A stretch of DNA of 64,000 nt from Ambrosia x helenae (GCA_030844895.1 CM061223.1:104825186-104889185); one strand, 5' to 3'; counted from the stretch's first letter, positions 23,901 to 32,149 are shown. Notes: generated by a model not told the origin, from the letters alone. Made by a program: numbers and translations.

Positions 23901-26900
23901 TGAATTGATGATTATCAAATTCTCCCCCGTTATCACATTGAAACGATTTGATGGGTAGGTGAAATTGAGTTTTAATGTAGGTGTAAAACTTAATGAATTT
24001 GGTGATAGTTTCAGATTTATATCTGAGTGGAAAAACCCATGTGTAATTTGTAAAATCATTAATCAGAATCATGTAGTATTTATAACCTGTATTAGAGGTG
24101 ATTGGTGATGTCCAAAGATCACAATGTATAATATCAAATGGTAAAACAGTGCTTGAAATAGATGAAATGAAAGGTAATCTCTTATGTTTAGCAATCTAAC
24201 ATGAGTTGCAAAACATGTGAGTTGTTTTATTACAATGGATAAATTTATTTGAAGCAAGGAAATCAATAACGGAAACTCCTGGGTAGCTAAACGATCATGC
24301 CATGATTCAGGAGCAAAAACAGCAAAGACTGAAGGTGTCGTGATAGAAGGAGCAGTGACGGGATAGATATTGCTATCATTGTCATGACGGCTCAGAAGCT
24401 TCCCAGTCTTGAGGTCCTTCACAGAAAAACCAAATCGGTCAAACTCAACAGAAACGGAATTATCTTTAGTAAATTTTCGGACAGATATAAGGTTTTTGAT
24501 GACTTGTGGGGCATAAAGGACATTGTTTAGGTGTAGGTTATTTTGGTTGTTTGGGAAAAATGCATGACCCAATCCTAATATTGGCATTCTTTGGCCGTTT
24601 CCAACAAGAATAGATTTAATGGATGTAAACAAAGGAGAATTAGTACACATACCTTCCTCATCTGAGAGGTGATCCGATGCCCGGTGTCCATGTTCCAGTT
24701 TGGGTCATCTGCATCTACAGAGAGAGCTTGAAAGGCCTGTCTGATGTCGGTTAGCTGCAGGGGATCAAAATCTGTAACATAAGCTTGATTAGTATTTTTA
24801 TTATTGGAACCTTTGGTGGATCGGTTATTGGACTGAGTTGTGTTTTGTTGCCAAGGGCCGGCCCAACCGGGTTGAGTTGGGTATGAGAAAGGCGGAGGAG
24901 CCCAGCCTCCGTTTGGGCCAAAGGATGGAGCCCACCAAGGTAGGTAAGCCCACTGCTGTGGTGGCCCCCACAGACTGTTCCGATGCTGCTGGTTGTGCGC
25001 GTAATTGGGCTGGGCCGAAGATGATCCACTGCGGTTGTTGGGCCTGTAAGAGGAGTTGTTATTAAAGTTGCTATTGGGCCGGCGCTACTGAGTGACACTT
25101 CTGTTGTTGGGCCTCTTTTGAGAGTTGGTCCGTTCATTGGTCTGGCCTCCTTCCAGGCTGTGCGCTGAAGATTGTTGAGACGAGTCAGGGACAGCAGCCG
25201 CTGCAACAGGTTCGGAAGATTGTCTGGCTTGTTGTTGCCGTTCTTCAGCATCCAAGAGGTTAATGGCGTCATCCCAATAGGGTAGAGATTGGTGTAACTG
25301 AGCAGCAACCGCATCGTATTCGGGTGGCAGGCCGTTTACCAACTGAATCACCAAGCGACTTTTGGTGACCGGTTGGTCAACGTCTGCCAGTTGATTTGCA
25401 ATCTCTTTGAGTTTTTGACAGTAGGCTTGTAATGATGGCATTGATTTTAATGTGAGATTGGTGAACGCCTTTAACAAAGCGGCGGCATGAGGCCCTTTAT
25501 TGGTCAAGAACTTCTTTTTGAGTGCCTGCCAAGCGGTGTAAGCGGATTCATCGGCATCCAAAACAGTAGGTAGAATATCATCAGAGACTGTTGTGAGGAT
25601 CCATTGAAAGACGATTGTGTCTATTTCGGACCAAGTGGAGTAGTTTGGATCATCTTTGGGAGGCGGAGGCATCCCATCGATGTGGTCTAAGACTTTGTAT
25701 CCCCGAGCGTTAAGTAGAAACAACTTGACCCACGATGAATATGTGACTTTGGCACCATCTAAAGTGCGGATTTTGGATTGTATGTTGGTAACGGTATAAA
25801 CCGGGTGAAGGGGTTGGTTTTAGATGTGCCAGAAGAAGAGTTGTTATTGTCTTTGTCAGCCATGGATAATCAGAAAGGAGCAGAGACCGTGGCCTCTGTT
25901 GGAGCAGAAAAAAAAAACAAAGGAAAAAGAGATCGAAGCCTCAAAACTGGATAAAAAGTGATCGGAATTACGGACTGAAGCACAAGAAGAAGAAAGAAAA
26001 AAATTGTGGTGGTTGAAAAAAATAGGCTCTGATTACCATGTAAATTATCAAAGGTTGATTGTATTGATATTATCAAAATGTACAGAATATACATATAAAT
26101 ATACATACAAGCCTAGATATTATAGGAAAGTTAACTATCACTTGAATACAAAATCAATCATATTAATTTGAATTTGAATGGCTTGATTGGCTCCCGAATA
26201 TTCTAGATAGAATATATCGGTTAACGGAGTTGAGTAAAAAGAAGAAGCGGCTGACTGAGGCTATTCTTTTTACAACTTGGTGGACCCTCTAGAGCTCGGA
26301 ATGAAACAGTTTTGGGATGTCAGGATGTCAACCATGAAAGTATTTTTGACTCGATGGTTGCAATGTCTTTTTTAGGGTTAGTCATAATTGTAAGTTTAAC
26401 GTTGGTTGGGTGGAGTGGCTTAAAAACATGCTTCTTAGCATGTAATTTTCTGGTTGTGCCCGAGTAGTTCTTGCTACTTGAGGCTGTACCTTCCCTAATA
26501 AAAAGTTTGTAAAAAAAAAAAAAAAAGATACAAACTAGTAGTTATTTAAAACTCATATATTGACATATTGCCACCGATCAGACTTAAGATATGTATTATT
26601 TGAACTCCAGGTCACCTACTAAGGAGAACCCTAAAGAGCACCTTCAGAGTGGTTGAAACTTGAAACAACATTAATTTGTTTCAATAATTTATACTCAAAT
26701 CATATTTTGTGACCAAACTTCACTTGTGAATTAAAAAACACGATTATGCTCTTCTAATAAAGAATTCAAACCTGAACATCTTCTACAGTCGCAGAATTTT
26801 CGGTTTGAACATCTTTTACGTGATTCCTATAACGTTCGATAGCCTCCTCCATACTGAACAATTTCAAAACACAAAAATCATATTTTGATGATGGAAATTC

Positions 26901-28628
26901 TATCTTTTTTCTATGGAAAAATGTTAGAAAAATTAAGCTAAATAAGTTCTTATATGAAAAGTGTTTTTTTTTCCTAAAATAAGATATATAGTAATTAATT
27001 AATTCAGAAATGACATAATTTATTGCAAAGTGTGTTTTGTGGTCCTAAATTATTACTGAACATGTACTCGATGATATGTACTTCAACTAGTAATTGTTAA
27101 TTTGCTTAATTAGGAAACCATGCAACCAATTGTTTAACAAATTTATTCTTGTCTAGCCAGCTTCTGCTTTTTTCATATACTTGTTTTAGTTTGTTACCTC
27201 ATTCTTTGTAATTACCAAATGAAAGAACTACAAGTGTCAAGAGGGGTTACTACGAATTAAACTCGATCACTCTTATGGGGATGACATCCTTTACATGCAT
27301 TTCTTTACAAATGTATCGCAAAAGGTTAGAAAACAAATAGTATATATATAATCTTTTTTTCGTAACTTTTTCCTAACTAGATTAAATGCAATCATTCATT
27401 ACGTTAAACGTTGAAGCTAAATTTACATATTTTGGCACTCTAAATTATAATCATTAAAATAATGGTTATTGGATAAAACATTAGTCCTCATGGAGATAAC
27501 ATGGTGATAAATTGGTTGTTGGTTCAAATCGTGTAAATCACCATTTGGGGTTCAAAAAAAAATCAATGAAACCATTTAGAAGATCTTAAATAAATTAAGC
27601 ATCCTCATAAATGAAGTATTTTTGTAATAATTATATAATATATGTTGTACTATGTTCGTGAATGCATGTATCTAGCAGTTGATCCTTTCTATGGCAAACA
27701 TATGAAGAAAAGCAAAAGCTGATCACTTTCTGCATATGTTAGAAAAGAAGTTGGAATATATGAAACAATTACTCCCATGTTAATTAGAATCCGACTGAAC
27801 CACCTTGACAAAGAGTGCTAGTGTTTGTAGATCTCTAGTCATCGCAAAAAAAAAAAAAACATGAAAATGTACACCACTATGTGATATTTTGTCAGAAGTT
27901 TTCAATAAGTATCTAAAATGTATATTTTGTGCTATTCGAACTCAAAAGTCCTATAAAAACATGTGTTTGCATAAAAATGAATATGATCTTAATATATTGA
28001 AAATTTTGTAGACAATGTATTCTTGATCATACTTATTTGATTTTAATTCATTGAAAATTGTGGAAGCTAAACGACCAAGCTAGAACTCTAGTAGACAAAA
28101 ATATACAAATAGATCATGGTAACCGTATAAGTAAAAACATAAAGAAAAAAAAAATTAAGAAGAAGCAACTCGGATTTCCCATAACAATATAGCAAAAAGG
28201 AGAAACTAAGATTTCTAAGCTTCTAACTGATAAATATGTTGAATGATTCTCCAAGAATTTTATATTTTCAACTTTCCAAGAATTTTTTGTTTCTATGTAA
28301 GAGCTTCACATTTTTCTTCAATTCGATCCATTAGCTCTATGGGTGTGCAGGGGTGGTTCGGCTTTTTTTTAGCCTTTGCCGAACAAATTCCAAAATTTTA
28401 AGTTATTTGAGAATGTCAACCGATTGGTTTTTGGATCTTTTCAATGAAATATTATTTTTGCCAAGGAACAAAATGAACCAAGTTTAAGATCTCCAGTGTT
28501 ATATCTTGGTACATGTTCCATGTGTGTGAGAGAGGGAAGTAGGGAAATTAAAAAAAAAAAAAAAAAAAACTAAGGTTGATAACATACAACTATAACACAC
28601 ACAAATTGAGCAACACATATAGACGATT

Positions 28629-28720
<92 letters not shown>

Positions 28721-28983
28721 GGTGTTATGGAAATTAGAAGAAAAGAAAAACGCATAATTTTAAATTAAAGAAGGATCATAAATTAGTGAAAAAGATGAAA
28801 CCTTGAGCTAGCAAATTCACATAGCTTGCCTCTTGGTGAGAAGATAATCAAAGCAACTTCAGCATCACAAAGCACAGAAAGCTCAAAAGCTTTCTTCAAT
28901 AAACCATTTCTCCTTTTGGAGAAAGTCACTTGTCTACTTGTAGCATTCTCTATCCTTCTCATCTGGGTCTTTCCTCTCACCAT
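8436..28983 (-). CDS. SOC1-like: SOC1-like MIKC-type MADS-box transcription factor (seven coding exons)
   Basis: Nuclear MADS-domain transcription factor of the TM3/SOC1 clade, whose known role is floral integration. Coding exons, minus strand: 28983-28802, 26853-26772, 15829-15768, 15632-15533, 15429-15388, 8767-8726 and 8543-8436 (182, 82, 62, 100, 42, 42 and 108 nt). All borders are GT-AG and phases join, giving 618 nt or 205 residues. Residues 1-60 are a complete MADS domain starting MVRGKTQMRRIENATSRQVT; 61-88 the I region; about 89-170 the K domain (KLLGEGLGSSTVEELQEIEH); 171-205 the C-terminus. Exon sizes of 62, 100, 42 and 42 nt match the family pattern. The C-terminal SOC1 motif (family EVETQLFIGLP) reads DVETRLFI and then stops. 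KLCEF replaces the usual KLYEF. Introns 2 (about 10.9 kb) and 5 (about 6.6 kb) are full of transposons, yet every exon is open, so the gene is probably intact; expression is untested. Confidence 0.9.
8726..8767 (-). CDS. SOC1-like: SOC1-like exon 6: end of K domain
   Basis: 42 nt, with acceptor CTTTCAG and donor GTAAGA. Encodes ENFLASQNAMLNEK, matching in length and register the exon that ends the K domain in SOC1 genes. It lies 6.6 kb downstream of exon 5. Confidence 0.85.
8768..9959. other. SOC1-like intron 5, distal part, no gene seen
   Basis: AT-rich intron sequence. The overlapping short ORFs at about 9173-9578 on both strands show no family resemblance and are treated as chance. Confidence 0.5.
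9960..10130. repeat. Degenerate minisatellite (ATTCATCCTACACATA-like)
   Basis: Around seven imperfect copies of a 16-25 bp unit containing TTCATCCTACACAT, with changing spacers (about 9975, 9998, 10020, 10045, 10070, 10090 and 10110). It lies inside SOC1-like intron 5. Confidence 0.6.
10280..10342. repeat. (TA)n tract
   Basis: About 31 TA units immediately left of fold-back element E1. Similar tracts separate most elements from here to 14916. Confidence 0.95.
10343..10750 (+). mobile_element. (TA)n-seated fold-back element E1
   Basis: About 408 bp, starting GGGGAGGGTTATCTTGAGAA and ending TTAACTTTCCCC, with (TA)n on both sides. Both arms carry GTGAGAAC/GTTCTCAC words. The middle holds the palindrome TTTACACATGTGTAAA or variants three times. 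No ORF, so it is a non-autonomous DNA element or similar. Copies E2, E3 and E6 lie nearby. Confidence 0.75.
10805..11188 (+). mobile_element. (TA)n-seated fold-back element E2 (same family as E1)
   Basis: Same orientation as E1 and very similar throughout (GGTTATCTTGAGAACGC at the left, TTAACTTTCCCC at the right), with one fewer central ACACATGTGT core. Bounded by (TA)n on both sides. Confidence 0.75.
11206..11578 (-). mobile_element. Fold-back element E3 (E1 family, inverted, end-truncated)
   Basis: Reverse orientation relative to E1. It begins inside the arm at GTGCGAACCGTGAGAAC and lacks the roughly 30 terminal bases seen in E6. The other end, AGATAACCCCC, is complete. Contains ACACATGTGT cores. 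Confidence 0.7.
11582..11970. mobile_element. Fold-back element interrupting MULE 2
   Basis: About 390 bp with inverted arms of at least 45 bp: the left arm holds AAAACCCATGTAAAAACCAT and the right arm its near-complement. The centre holds AACATATGTTAAC-type palindromes. Its right end falls inside the MULE 2 DNA-binding domain just after the GHAFW residues, so it truncated that gene. No ORF of its own. Confidence 0.7.
11969..12620 (-). pseudogene. FAR1-type MULE transposase N-terminal fragment (MULE 2)
   Basis: Read from about 12620 to 11969. An N-terminal segment containing KALLPDLNEP (MULE 1 has KAALPNLNE at the same place) is followed after a frame break and a stop by a FAR1 DNA-binding domain (12251-11969): LVTWVKKKGKDNGYIIVTRR, a Cys at VCNRS, CPF, and HNH before GPAEYLEGHA. 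Everything after GHAFW is lost; the frame runs into the fold-back at 11582-11970, so the last residues of the open frame are MITE-derived. The transposase core is absent. It lies in SOC1-like intron 5. Confidence 0.75.
12761..13060. repeat. Array of four near-palindromes upstream of MULE 2
   Basis: Modules at 12761-12795, 12843-12874, 12933-12971 and 13033-13060 built on TATGCCTCGTAT/ATACGAGGCATA. 13033-13060 has perfect 13-bp arms (ATGCCTCGTATAG) around a 2-nt spacer. 12933-12971 begins CCCTATACGCCTCGTA, closely matching the CCCTATACGACTCGTA start of the MULE 1 modules. Same position relative to the reading frame as in MULE 1. Confidence 0.8.
13190..13592. mobile_element. Fold-back element E4 with four ACACATGTGT-like cores
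   Basis: Arms GAGAACTGAGAGAACCATT...TGGACCACAC (left 13215-13250; right inverted 13529-13565). The centre holds four ATACACATGTGTAT-like palindromes (about 13350-13440) and a (TA)n insert at 13268-13293. Followed by a long (TA)n tract at 13594-13656. No ORF. Different terminal sequence from E1 but the same layout. Confidence 0.7.
13655..14062. mobile_element. Fold-back element E5 with AACATGTGTTA core
   Basis: An almost full-length inverted repeat. The left arm has GTTATAGTGAAAACTCTGGA and the right arm its complement; further in, both arms carry CATGTAATATACATGATTTT or its complement. The centre is TAACACATGTTA/TAACATGTGTTA. Sits between (TA)n tracts. Confidence 0.75.
14087..14493 (-). mobile_element. 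Fold-back element E6 (E1 family, inverted, complete)
   Basis: Full-length inverted copy of the E1 family: left end GGGAAAAGTTAATTTGAGAA, right end AGATAACCCTCCC, with three TTTACACATGTGTAAA-like cores. (TA)n tracts on both sides (14060-14086 and 14494-14548). Confidence 0.78.
14549..14875. mobile_element. Fold-back element E7 with TTTACACCG-type core
   Basis: Left end GGGAAAGGGTAAAATGAGAA, right end AACTAACTC-like arm (inverted) closing in TTGAACTTAATCC, with (TA)n on both sides (to 14916). Internal repeats TTTTTACACCGGTGT and TTTACAACAGTGTAAAA. No ORF. Confidence 0.65.
15103..15254 (+). mobile_element. Short tRNA-derived SINE with 15-bp target duplication
   Basis: Element body 15118-15239 (122 bp). 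The flanks 15103-15117 and 15240-15254 are identical (AACTAAATACAATCT). The body has an A-box-like TTGGTCTAGTAGTATGG, a B-box-like GTTGTGAGTTCAAATCC and a short A-rich 3' end. A perfect direct repeat at both ends plus Pol III-like boxes make this a retroposed SINE. It is in SOC1-like intron 5, opposite to the gene. Confidence 0.8.
15388..15429 (-). CDS. SOC1-like: SOC1-like exon 5: K domain
   Basis: 42 nt, with acceptor TTTTTCAG and donor GTACGT. Encodes MQVYNEQIHELRAK, equivalent to the 42-nt fifth coding exon of SOC1 genes. Confidence 0.92.
15533..15632 (-). CDS. SOC1-like: SOC1-like exon 4: core K domain
   Basis: 100 nt, with acceptor TCGACAG and donor GTTGAC. Encodes the core K-box (KLLGEG..., EELQEIEHQLERSVR, ending RAQK) used for MADS dimerisation. 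Confidence 0.93.
15768..15829 (-). CDS. SOC1-like: SOC1-like exon 3: start of K domain
   Basis: 62 nt, with acceptor GTGGCAG and donor GTTTAA. Encodes HLRQETESMRNKIKLLELAK, the first K-domain helix. Its acceptor lies only 18 bp from the left end of the Copia insertion at 15848. Confidence 0.92.
15848..16137 (+). repeat. Copia 1, 5' LTR
   Basis: 290 bp. Contains the promoter-like CCTATATAAGCAGC at about 16020 and an AATAAAA signal near 16069. Ends CAACA directly before the PBS. Confidence 0.93.
16235..20234 (+). pseudogene. Copia 1 gag-pol, multiply disrupted
   Basis: Copia order is visible: gag from ATG 16235 (frame break about 16400-16430); zinc knuckle near 16980-17025 (CYTC...YGH...C with a stop between); protease with LDSGCSNHM (17166 on); GAG-pre-integrase with a stop near 17632; integrase with DRGGEF and HTPQHNGVVERKNR (17900-18060); reverse transcriptase (18787-19310), whose catalytic box reads YVND instead of YVDD at about 19280; and an intact RNase H block with the GLQ...TKDLSK tail to 20234. 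At least six in-frame stops and several frameshifts. Most stops can be explained by one C-to-T or G-to-A change (Gln or Trp codons). Not able to encode active enzymes as read. Confidence 0.92.
20229..20519 (+). repeat. Copia 1, 3' LTR
   Basis: 291 bp, nearly identical to 15848-16137. Ends CAAGA where the 5' LTR ends CAACA, followed by the target duplication ACTAT. Confidence 0.93.
20525..20895. other. SOC1-like intron 2 spacer
   Basis: Between Copia 1 and the LINE. A GC-richer stretch (about 20575-20660) has short inverted words (GGCCGCAAGTGGCC). No coding frame supported. Confidence 0.35.
20896..21047 (+). repeat. 76-bp tandem duplication inside the LINE
   Basis: Two head-to-tail copies starting ATTACTCCATTTACCTATGA that differ at only a few bases. 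76 is not a multiple of three, so the duplication shifts the LINE frame. Confidence 0.92.
20896..21253 (+). pseudogene. LINE C-terminal fragment, left half (zf-RVT)
   Basis: Plus-strand remnant of an L1-type LINE: residues NIFVWRMLLDRIPTRQNL followed by a CPVC...HVYCEC zinc-binding pattern, the reverse-transcriptase zinc-binding (zf-RVT) region at the end of plant LINE ORF2. It is cut at 21253 by Copia 2 and resumes at 26227. Within it a 76-bp segment is tandemly duplicated (20896-20971 and 20972-21047). Confidence 0.8.
21254..21436 (-). repeat. Copia 2, 3' LTR
   Basis: 183 bp. Lacks a 6-bp duplication (TTGAAT) present in the other LTR. Confidence 0.93.
21437..24072 (-). pseudogene. Copia 2 integrase, reverse transcriptase and RNase H
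   Basis: A 746-codon open frame (24072-21832) covers the integrase core (FQCDNGGEFDN, HTSQQNGRAEH), a Pro/Thr/His-rich linker, the full reverse transcriptase with an intact YVDDIVL box, and the start of RNase H. RNase H continues in another frame (21898-21635, SWSSKRQHTVSRSSAEAEYR), then after a stop to about 21440 (IFTKGLPKQLF). The break near 21830-21900 and the stop near 21633 disable RNase H; RT and integrase are largely open. Confidence 0.9.
24069..25863 (-). pseudogene. Copia 2 gag and protease
   Basis: Gag starts at the ATG at 25863, shifts frame near 25740, and is open 25723-25085 with the retrotransposon gag pattern (AWQALKKKF, LVIQLVNGLPPEYD). A Gly/Pro/Asn-rich nucleocapsid region (25085-24760) is frame-broken. 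The protease and pre-integrase part (24650-24069) contains YAPQVIKNLISVRKF. A stop near 24198 and a frame change near 24075 separate it from the integrase frame. Confidence 0.85.
26039..26226 (-). repeat. Copia 2, 5' LTR
   Basis: 188 bp, the partner of 21254-21436. Adjacent to the PBS complement at 26025-26038. Confidence 0.93.
26227..26527 (+). pseudogene. LINE fragment, right half with poly-A tail
   Basis: Continuation of the LINE cut by Copia 2. After the GAGTT duplication the sequence encodes KKKKRLTEAILFTTWWTL and then stops. It ends in the usual LINE tail, AATAAAAAGTTTG then about 16 A at 26512-26527. The reading frame does not continue the left half exactly, so the LINE was already degenerate. 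Confidence 0.75.
26528..26771. other. SOC1-like intron 2, proximal part
   Basis: Ordinary AT-rich intron sequence between the LINE poly-A and exon 2. Confidence 0.5.
26772..26853 (-). CDS. SOC1-like: SOC1-like exon 2: I region
   Basis: 82 nt, with acceptor TTGTTCAG and donor GTTTGA. Encodes SMEEAIERYRNHVKD and a short tail ending VEDVQ, aligned with the I (intervening) region of SOC1 proteins. Ends in phase 0. Confidence 0.9.
26854..28801. other. SOC1-like intron 1
   Basis: 1,948 bp of AT-rich intron without a gene. A SINE-like scrap (B-box-like GTTGGTTCAAATCGTG near 27520 followed by an A-run near 27557) is possible but has no clear target duplication. Poly-A stretches at 27847-27859 and 28549-28569. 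Confidence 0.5.
28631..28717. repeat. (TC)n(TA)n compound microsatellite in SOC1-like intron 1
   Basis: About 21 TC units followed by about 22 TA units, roughly 85 bp from the exon 1 donor. Confidence 0.95.
28802..28983 (-). CDS. SOC1-like: SOC1-like exon 1: MADS domain
   Basis: Encodes residues 1-60 plus two bases of codon 61. The ATG at 28983 begins the canonical MVRGK start, and the exon ends CTCAAG before donor GTTTCA. It contains the full DNA-binding MADS domain, including RQVTFSKRRNGLLKKAFELS. Confidence 0.95.
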
Positions 28984-29450
28984 CTTAGCTCTTGAGTTTC
29001 TTAAAATAAACCTAATATTTCAAGAAAAAATTAAGAATCCATAAACCACTTCAAGATCCTTCAATGACACAAACCCTAGAACCTTACTTCTTGAATAAAA
29101 TAGAAGCTCTCATAATTGGAAAAACAAACAAAAAGATGCAAAATTTGTTGCTGAATACAGGATGTCTAGAAAGAGAAGAACTAATTACCAAGCAAAACCC
29201 AAGATTGGTGTTCTTGAGGAAGAAAAGTGGAAAAGTGACTATGTGTGTGTGAGAGAGTGTGTGTAAACCTATGGAGAGTAAAAGTGTGATTGGGGGAGGA
29301 GTATTAGGCCATAAATAGAATGGATATATGCAAGGTTTGATGATGGCTTTTATTGATTGGTTACTCTCTACAATCCTAAAAAAGAAAGAACCATAAACTA
29401 AACCCACCCAATTTAAGGCCAAACACCTTACCTAGACAAGGGTTTTTTTA
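28984..29450 (-). promoter_or_regulatory. SOC1-like: SOC1-like 5' leader and probable proximal promoter
   Basis: Upstream of the ATG on the minus strand. The word CTATTTATGG (complement CCATAAATAG at 29309-29318) could serve as a TATA element and is also one base from a CArG box (CC, six A/T, GG), the binding site of MADS proteins. CT/GT-rich leader sequence lies between (29235-29270). Position is plausible; function is not shown. Confidence 0.4.
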
Positions 29451-29636
29451 ATACTAGTGCACATATGTTATTTTCAATAGAGTAGGTTTTGCAATACAAA
29501 AATGGGTAGCGGCGTAACTTGTAGCCCGATTACCTACGTATCATTTGTAATTGGCTGTCTTTGGTTTAATGAGAAATATATGGGTGTTAACATCAAAAAA
29601 AATATATATATATGTTATTCTTTGTTCACATATCTT
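29451..29636. other. Spacer with a motif shared with 41164
   Basis: A roughly 30-bp stretch at 29513-29544 (GGGTAGCGGCGTAACTTGTA then GCCCG) recurs in similar form at 41164-41196. Probably the end of a dispersed repeat. Confidence 0.3.
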
Positions 29637-30017
29637 ACTAGCTTATACCCCGGGAGCGTCCCGGGTTGAAAAATCTAAGTAAAGTGAATAAAATTAGAAG
29701 TATCTAAACTATAAAAATGACTTCTATGTATCAACTTACATTAGATACTTTTAAAAAAATATACCAAAAGATCCATTTCACCTTACAATATCAACACCTA
29801 AAACAAAATATTAAGATCCCAAGCACTTCAAGGGGACAAAGATTGTTTAACACCAATACATTCAGTCAAAGGTCTTTAACTGCATACAATAAGATTTGAG
29901 CTATTTCAGAATATGGTAGAAAAAGAAAACATAGCAATTACCTGTTGGAGAGCGTCCCGGGTTGAAATATCTAATATGACAACATATTTAATGACTTGCT
30001 AATATATGATTAATGAA

Positions 30018-30060
<43 letters not shown>

Positions 30061-30826
30061 TTAAACAAATCTCTGTCATAAGTTATCATATTCTAATATA
30101 AAAAAAGGGGTAATTGAGTTGGGTGTCACCTAATCCCAGGCCTGACCCAAACCCAAAATTTTTTTTAAACTAATATATCCCGGGAGCGTCACGGGTTGAG
30201 AAATCTAATTTGAAATATCAAGTTTACACCTGAAATAGACTGATGCGTTTTACAGTTACATGCAGGAAAGCTTCGGGTAGCACTTAACCTAAAACAATTA
30301 ACAATGTATCTTCAATGTTAGTGCATAACCTTAAATACTGTATAACTCTAATATTAAAACCTAACCTAAAACAATGTACAACTCCAATGCTAACACATGT
30401 TGTAAATAAAAATCATATTTACTGGTTTGAACATAACTAATGACTTGCCTATACATTATTAATGAATAACCTGAACACTTTGTGTTTTTTTCCTGTATGA
30501 ACAAAACCACACAAAAAAATAGTCGTTTTTTTCTCCGTTTTTTATATAGCACTATGGTACTCGTTGGAAAGATAATAAAACGCTCGTTAATTTGGTGTAA
30601 TTTTTTTCTTTAAAAAATCTCGTATATAAAAGATATTAACGTTTAAAAGTTATGGGAGAAAACATTAGAGATAAAAATCTAATTTTGTTTTTAAATTTTA
30701 AATTATTATTTTCCTAAAATAAAGCCATTGCCACATGGGATGACACATGGCACACTCAATGAAGAGAATACCCTCTTTGAGTGACATGTCATTAAAATGA
30801 CTTTGGTTTATTATATGTATAGATTA
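29637..30826. mobile_element. Dispersed repeat copy A (Helitron-like, CCCGGG hairpin)
   Basis: Starts ACTAGCTTATACCCCGGGAG. The hairpin CCCGGGAGCGTCCCGGG is followed by TTGAGAAATCTAA or near, and related blocks recur inside at about 29945 and 30178. It ends near TTTATTATATGTATAGAT. Contains an (ATT)n run (30017-30062). No coding frame. A near-identical copy lies at 41535-42777. The palindromic end and A|CTAG context recall non-autonomous plant Helitrons, but a CTRR end could not be fixed. Confidence 0.55.
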
Positions 30827-31468
30827 TATGATTGCATGTATATCAAATCATCGAATAAAGTAAATAACCTCGATATCTTATATCTTTATCATTTCAAATT
30901 TATCCCACGGTGTGTTAAAAACAAGAAGCAAGAGTGAGTCATCAAATAACAAGGCTAAATTATGAATGAGAATTAATGTTTAAAAAGAATCTTAGATAAC
31001 AAAAGAGAAACAGAATATAACTGATACATAGCTAGATCAACCGAAGCTGAAAAAGTAATATATTAAGCAAACTAATCAAGTTAACTAGAAATCTCATATA
31101 CCTTTAAAATCTACAACTATATATGGTACTTCACTATGTAACTTCATGTTGGAAAGTACCCCTCCCCAAACGATCAACAGAGAGTTTGTGAATTGTTCGG
31201 CGGAAAGTTTGGTTGTCTTCGTTTAGTTAAACAAACGAACATGAACAAAGGTCGTGTTCATTCATTTATGTTCGTGAACGTTCGATAATGTGTTTGTTTG
31301 TGTTTGTTGGATCAGTTATTGTTGTATCAGTTTTTCTTCATCTATTATTTACCCAACGACCCTTTGCACCTACTTTTTTTCTTCATCTATTATTTACCTC
31401 TGCTTCCCTTTCTTCCCTTATTGTTGGATCAGTTACTTGTTTATTAACAGATTCTTATTATGAACACT
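30827..31468. other. Spacer, no gene seen
   Basis: AT-rich. Contains inverted GTTCGTG/CACGAAC words around 31225-31285 and two copies of TTGTTGGATCAGTTA (31303 and 31423 areas). A short ORF at 31288-31476 has no recognisable domain. Confidence 0.35.
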
Positions 31469-32094
31469 TGTTTTAAGATTTATCAAAGTAATTTGCACAG
31501 CGGAATAAATGTAAAGTGTTCAAGTTAAAGCTTCACTTTAAACAGGAGTTATTACTCCCTCTGAATATATGAACTAAAGCAATAAATGAGAATCTAAGAA
31601 AGTTAATGAATAAAAAAGTATATGCTTCAAATGATTCTCAAATATAATGGAAATTATAACTACACAAAAGGATGTCTAAAATAGTGGGAAGACCCCATCT
31701 ATTTATAGACCAAGAGTATACGTATAAGAGAACTATTGAAGCAATATAATATGTACAAATACTACAACAGGCTGTAGCATTGGTACTTGAACAAAGACTT
31801 TAACAAAAGTAATATTATACTAAACTACTAAAGTATAAGGCGGTGGGAAGTTTCTATCAAAACATCTGATGAGTGACAAACTACTGATGAGTAGTTTGTC
31901 TTCAGTAGTTCCTCAAAGACTTTATCTGGTTCGTCTTCAGAACTTCTGGTTATTACTCTTCAGCACTTGATATCTTCTTCTTCAGCACTTTTAGTCTTCT
32001 TCTTCTGCAGTTTTTATACTTAGAATTATTTTGCAGAAACATGAATTAAACTAAGGTATCAAAAGTGGTTTTGTCAATCCTCTTTGTCCTTACA
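31469..32094 (-). repeat. 3' LTR of a SIRE-like Copia element (minus)
   Basis: Inferred from structure. On the minus strand a purine-rich tract ending CAGGGGGAGAT directly precedes TGTAAGGACAAAG at 32094, and the block ends with a complement of TGT at 31469, giving TGT...ACA ends over about 626 bp. No partner LTR is present in the window. Confidence 0.6.
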
Positions 32095-32149
32095 ATCTCC
32101 CCCTGTATTGATGAAGCCAAAACCTTATCTAATCTTTATTCTTTCTTCC

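Larger units (their letters stand above)
21254..26226 (-). mobile_element. Copia LTR retrotransposon 2 nested in the LINE
   Basis: Complete LTR to LTR on the minus strand: 3' LTR 21254-21436, 5' LTR 26039-26226, with the target duplication GAGTT at 21249-21253 and 26227-26231. LTR ends read TGTTAACC...TTTACA on the coding strand. The PBS TGGTAATCAGAGCC (complement at 26025-26038) resembles the initiator-Met type. The polypurine tract complement CTCCCCC is at about 21438. By eye the LTRs differ at about 5 bases and 2 indels. It is inserted into a LINE that is itself in SOC1-like intron 2. Confidence 0.95.

Noticed and set aside
21061..25065. Plus-strand ORFs within 22061-25065
   Set aside because: Antisense to Copia 2 gag-pol; no domain support.
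29084..29422. Minus-strand 112-codon ORF upstream of the SOC1-like start
   Set aside because: Covers the likely leader and promoter; hydrophobic, no domain, and out of context for a MADS locus.
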